A stretch of 64,000 nt of DNA from Candidatus Obscuribacterales bacterium. GTDB lineage: Bacteria; Cyanobacteriota; Vampirovibrionia; Obscuribacterales; Obscuribacteraceae. Every line of letters starts with the position of its first letter. Within the stretch, counting starts at the first letter, position 1. The DNA is taken from positions 682,001-746,000 of the forward strand of contig JACKCM010000003.1 of the NCBI GenBank assembly GCA_020634035.1, read 5' to 3'. The notes beneath the pieces are model-generated. The model worked only from the letters and a program-made list of their open reading frames with translations. It was not told where the DNA came from and ran no database searches. Below, in pieces: positions 62,256-64,000 of this stretch. Position numbers and translations under genes: made by a program.

Positions 62256-62777
62256 ATGCGTCAGAATATTGTCAAAACCACCCGGTTCCTCCTCGCCACC
62301 TGCGTGCTGGCAGCCACCGCCGTCACCCCGGTCTTCGCCCTGGAAGGAGAGCCGGCTACCCAATTTGTTCTAGAAGGGCTCGACAGGGTGCATGTCACCG
62401 TTGACCCGCTGAGCAAGGTCAACCTCGATGCCGGCGCTATGCAAAAAGATATCGAAGCTCAGTTTGAAAAGGGCGGTATGAAGATCGTCGATAAGAAAGA
62501 GTTTCTGAACAACACCACCATAGATCAGTTTCTAGTAAAAGTTACTCCTCTTAAAAAGAACAAGAGAATCTTCTACGCTATCAATGTCGGCCTGACCCAG
62601 ATGGTCTATCTCGAAGACAAACCGGATCGCAAAATCTCTGTCACCGCCTGGCAGAATCAATCTCTCGGCATAGCTGAGCCCGGCAAGGAAGGCGATATCA
62701 AAAAAGAGATCATGGCCAAAGTAGATAGCTTCATCGACCTATGGCAGAGAGCCAACGGCAAAGAGAAAGCGAAGTAA
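62256..62777 (+). CDS. Exported unknown protein
   Basis: 173 residues. Signal peptide residues 1-29 (MRQNIVKTTRFLLATCVLAATAVTPVFA). The mature part is an alpha/beta domain (LEGLDRVHVTVDPLSKVNL..., KKEFLNNTTIDQFLVKVTPLKKNKRIFYAINVGLTQMVYL, VTAWQNQSLGIAEPG) and a helical C-terminus with a basic tail. The pattern of DRVHVTV...IEAQFEKGGMKIVDKKEFL is like a domain that senses or carries something in the periplasm, but I do not recognise it. It lies alone before the pair of membrane paralogues. Confidence 0.72.
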   Translation: MRQNIVKTTRFLLATCVLAATAVTPVFALEGEPATQFVLEGLDRVHVTVDPLSKVNLDAGAMQKDIEAQFEKGGMKIVDKKEFLNNTTIDQFLVKVTPLKKNKRIFYAINVGLTQMVYLEDKPDRKISVTAWQNQSLGIAEPGKEGDIKKEIMAKVDSFIDLWQRANGKEKAK

Positions 62778-62890
62778 AGTAAAGATCCCCAACCCAAAAT
62801 CCTGTCCTGTTGCCGATTTGCTTCAGGGCTGAGCCACTGCCGTGATAGGATAAAAATTAGCGTTGAAAAGCCTGAGGGATAAACAGTCGC

Positions 62891-63382
62891 ATGGATCTAT
62901 TTTTCGGGCTGCTGGCTCTTGTTGTGTTGGCGCTTTCACTGGCTCCCTATTTAGCCTCCACCTATCTTCTGGTAACATCGGCTAAAGATCTGGTGGCGGC
63001 TTGCCGGCTTCTTGCCGCTCGCTCGAGAGTAAGCACTTTTCCTGTGGTGGCGGCAGCGGAATCGGTGGGTGCGGGTTTGTTGGGCTTGTGCTGGAATTTC
63101 CAGTCGTTGCTCTACACAGCTGCAATCTGGCTATATGTTCTCATGGCGATATATACTTTTTTGTGCCTGCCAATTGGCATGCTGATTGCCCGAAATAATG
63201 GTGGTTGGCTGCCGAATCGCTACCAGCCCATCAGACTTTTCTTTGTTGTGGCGGCAATACCTCTAGCAATTCCTACTGTGGGTATCGCAATCTTTATAGC
63301 CGGCGGACTGGCGGGTTTGATTATCGGCGCGACAGGAGCATTTATATTCCAACTGGTCTCGTCATTCTTTCCACACAGCTGA
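62891..63382 (+). CDS. Four-helix membrane protein, tandem paralogue A
   Basis: 163 residues, four hydrophobic helices. It shares with the next gene the segments LLGLCW, YVLM...Y, LPIGMLIARNNGGWLP and RLFFVVAAIPLAI, at equal spacing, so the two came from a duplication. Functional residues could be the conserved R/NNGG loop. No family recognised. It starts about 110 bases after the exported-protein gene and ends 81 bases before paralogue B on the same strand. Confidence 0.72.
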   Translation: MDLFFGLLALVVLALSLAPYLASTYLLVTSAKDLVAACRLLAARSRVSTFPVVAAAESVGAGLLGLCWNFQSLLYTAAIWLYVLMAIYTFLCLPIGMLIARNNGGWLPNRYQPIRLFFVVAAIPLAIPTVGIAIFIAGGLAGLIIGATGAFIFQLVSSFFPHS

Positions 63383-63463
63383 CAAACTGTCAGGTGCGAC
63401 CCCGCACCGCTGCATGCGCCGACCTAGAATGGGAATGTCGAATCCATTCAGAGAGCCGGAACA

Positions 63464-63988
63464 ATGCCAGAACCACAAATAGTGTCGGACGCGCTGTGTG
63501 TAATGTTATTTCTAGTCGGTCTTATCGCAACCTTTGTCCCATTCCTGACCTCGCCATATCTGGTCTTAGTCACCGCCGGGGAGATAAAAGGAAGATATAA
63601 GATCACCGGCGACAAACTAAAGCCATCCAGTCTATCGTATATAGGCTTGCTTCTGATGCTGGGATCGGCGCTGCTCGGGCTATGCTGGCGCATGAACGAA
63701 CTGATTTTGATATCGGGAAGTCTCTCCTATGTCTTGATGTTTGCATACACCTGGATGCTAGTTCCCATAGGCTTTGTCATATCACGCTTCAATGGCGGCG
63801 AACTGCCGAAAGCACTGAAAGCAGTAAGGCTAATTTTTGCAGTTGCCGCAATACCGATGGCGGTGATGTCTATAATAATGGCGTTCATGCTGGTCGCTTC
63901 GATTATCTCCTGGTCGATATGCGCCGTGATTACGCCTATCACCAACCTCTTCAAGTACTTTATAGTATGGCAGGCACTAGGCTGTTGA
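63464..63988 (+). CDS. Four-helix membrane protein, tandem paralogue B
   Basis: 174 residues, four hydrophobic helices, same motifs as the preceding gene: LLGLCW, YVLMFAYTWMLVPIGFVISRFNGGELP and RLIFAVAAIPMAV. The loop (R-x-NGG-x-LP) and the VAAIP segment are conserved between the copies, and the outer ends have diverged. It ends in the window, 12 bases before the edge. Unknown role. Confidence 0.72.
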   Translation: MPEPQIVSDALCVMLFLVGLIATFVPFLTSPYLVLVTAGEIKGRYKITGDKLKPSSLSYIGLLLMLGSALLGLCWRMNELILISGSLSYVLMFAYTWMLVPIGFVISRFNGGELPKALKAVRLIFAVAAIPMAVMSIIMAFMLVASIISWSICAVITPITNLFKYFIVWQALGC

Positions 63989-64000
63989 CTGACTTGATTT

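Noticed and set aside
1..64000. CRISPR arrays, insertion sequences, prophage, tRNA and rRNA genes
   Set aside because: No regular spaced direct repeats, transposase, integrase or RNA gene signature seen; a tRNA scan would be needed for a final statement.

Overview
The window reads as a chromosomal segment of a bacterium of intermediate GC content. The gene repertoire resembles non-photosynthetic relatives of Cyanobacteria (Vampirovibrionia/Melainabacteria, Obscuribacterales type): many secreted TPR and Sel1 proteins, membrane-anchored Ser/Thr kinases with leucine-rich repeats, several membrane endonuclease/exonuclease/phosphatase paralogues, and many unrecognised exported proteins. This placement is inferred from gene style only; there is no rRNA or marker gene here. 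I found no tRNA, rRNA, CRISPR array, insertion sequence or prophage.

Layout. 0-5 kb: 3' part of a receiver-PAS-histidine kinase, an orphan ClpX-type zinc domain joined to helical repeats, a membrane protein built from proline-containing heptads, an O-methyltransferase and a YbaK-like deacylase. 5-12 kb: three large repeat proteins (secreted TPR-caspase, rhomboid-TPR fusion, Sel1 protein). 12-16 kb: two divergent membrane EEP-family genes followed by a DUF4184, nucleotidyltransferase and CPXCG cluster. 16-20.4 kb: a TPR-zincin, a RelE/AbrB-like toxin-antitoxin pair with a twin inverted repeat, then AT-richer unknown genes that look like a small acquired islet. 20.4-32.6 kb: a GDYXXLXY/DUF2157 pair, three Ser/Thr kinases (two share a new-looking Cys module and LRR architecture), a HEAT-repeat protein and exported unknowns. 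32.6-44.1 kb: TPR proteins, DUF4419, a propeller-like lipoprotein, TrhO, a third EEP paralogue, and a TPM-M48 metalloprotease fusion.

44.1-48.3 kb holds a clear hen1-pnkp RNA repair operon (3'-end 2'-O-methylation plus end healing and sealing). 48.3-51.8 kb carries a GIN-domain protein, a processive-type glycosyltransferase, a candidate structured non-coding RNA and a fatty acid hydroxylase. 51.8-53.7 kb encodes a compact three-gene unit: a PaaA-like diiron protein with an intact ligand set, a paralogue that has lost two ligands (as PaaC has), and a 2x[4Fe-4S] ferredoxin. The usual PaaB, PaaD and PaaE partners are absent. 53.8-64 kb contains membrane proteins, a DUF4375-like protein, low-complexity secreted proteins, a beta-carbonic anhydrase, a gamma-glutamylcyclotransferase-fold protein, a SAF-domain protein, an EF-hand protein, and a tandem pair of four-helix membrane paralogues.

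The best candidates for something not well described are the diiron/ferredoxin unit, the ~215-nt structured RNA at 50.46-50.67 kb, the proline-heptad protein, the Cys-module/LRR kinases, and the orphan ClpX zinc domain fused to TPR-like repeats. The RNA repair operon is a known but uncommon system and is the best supported multi-gene system in the window.
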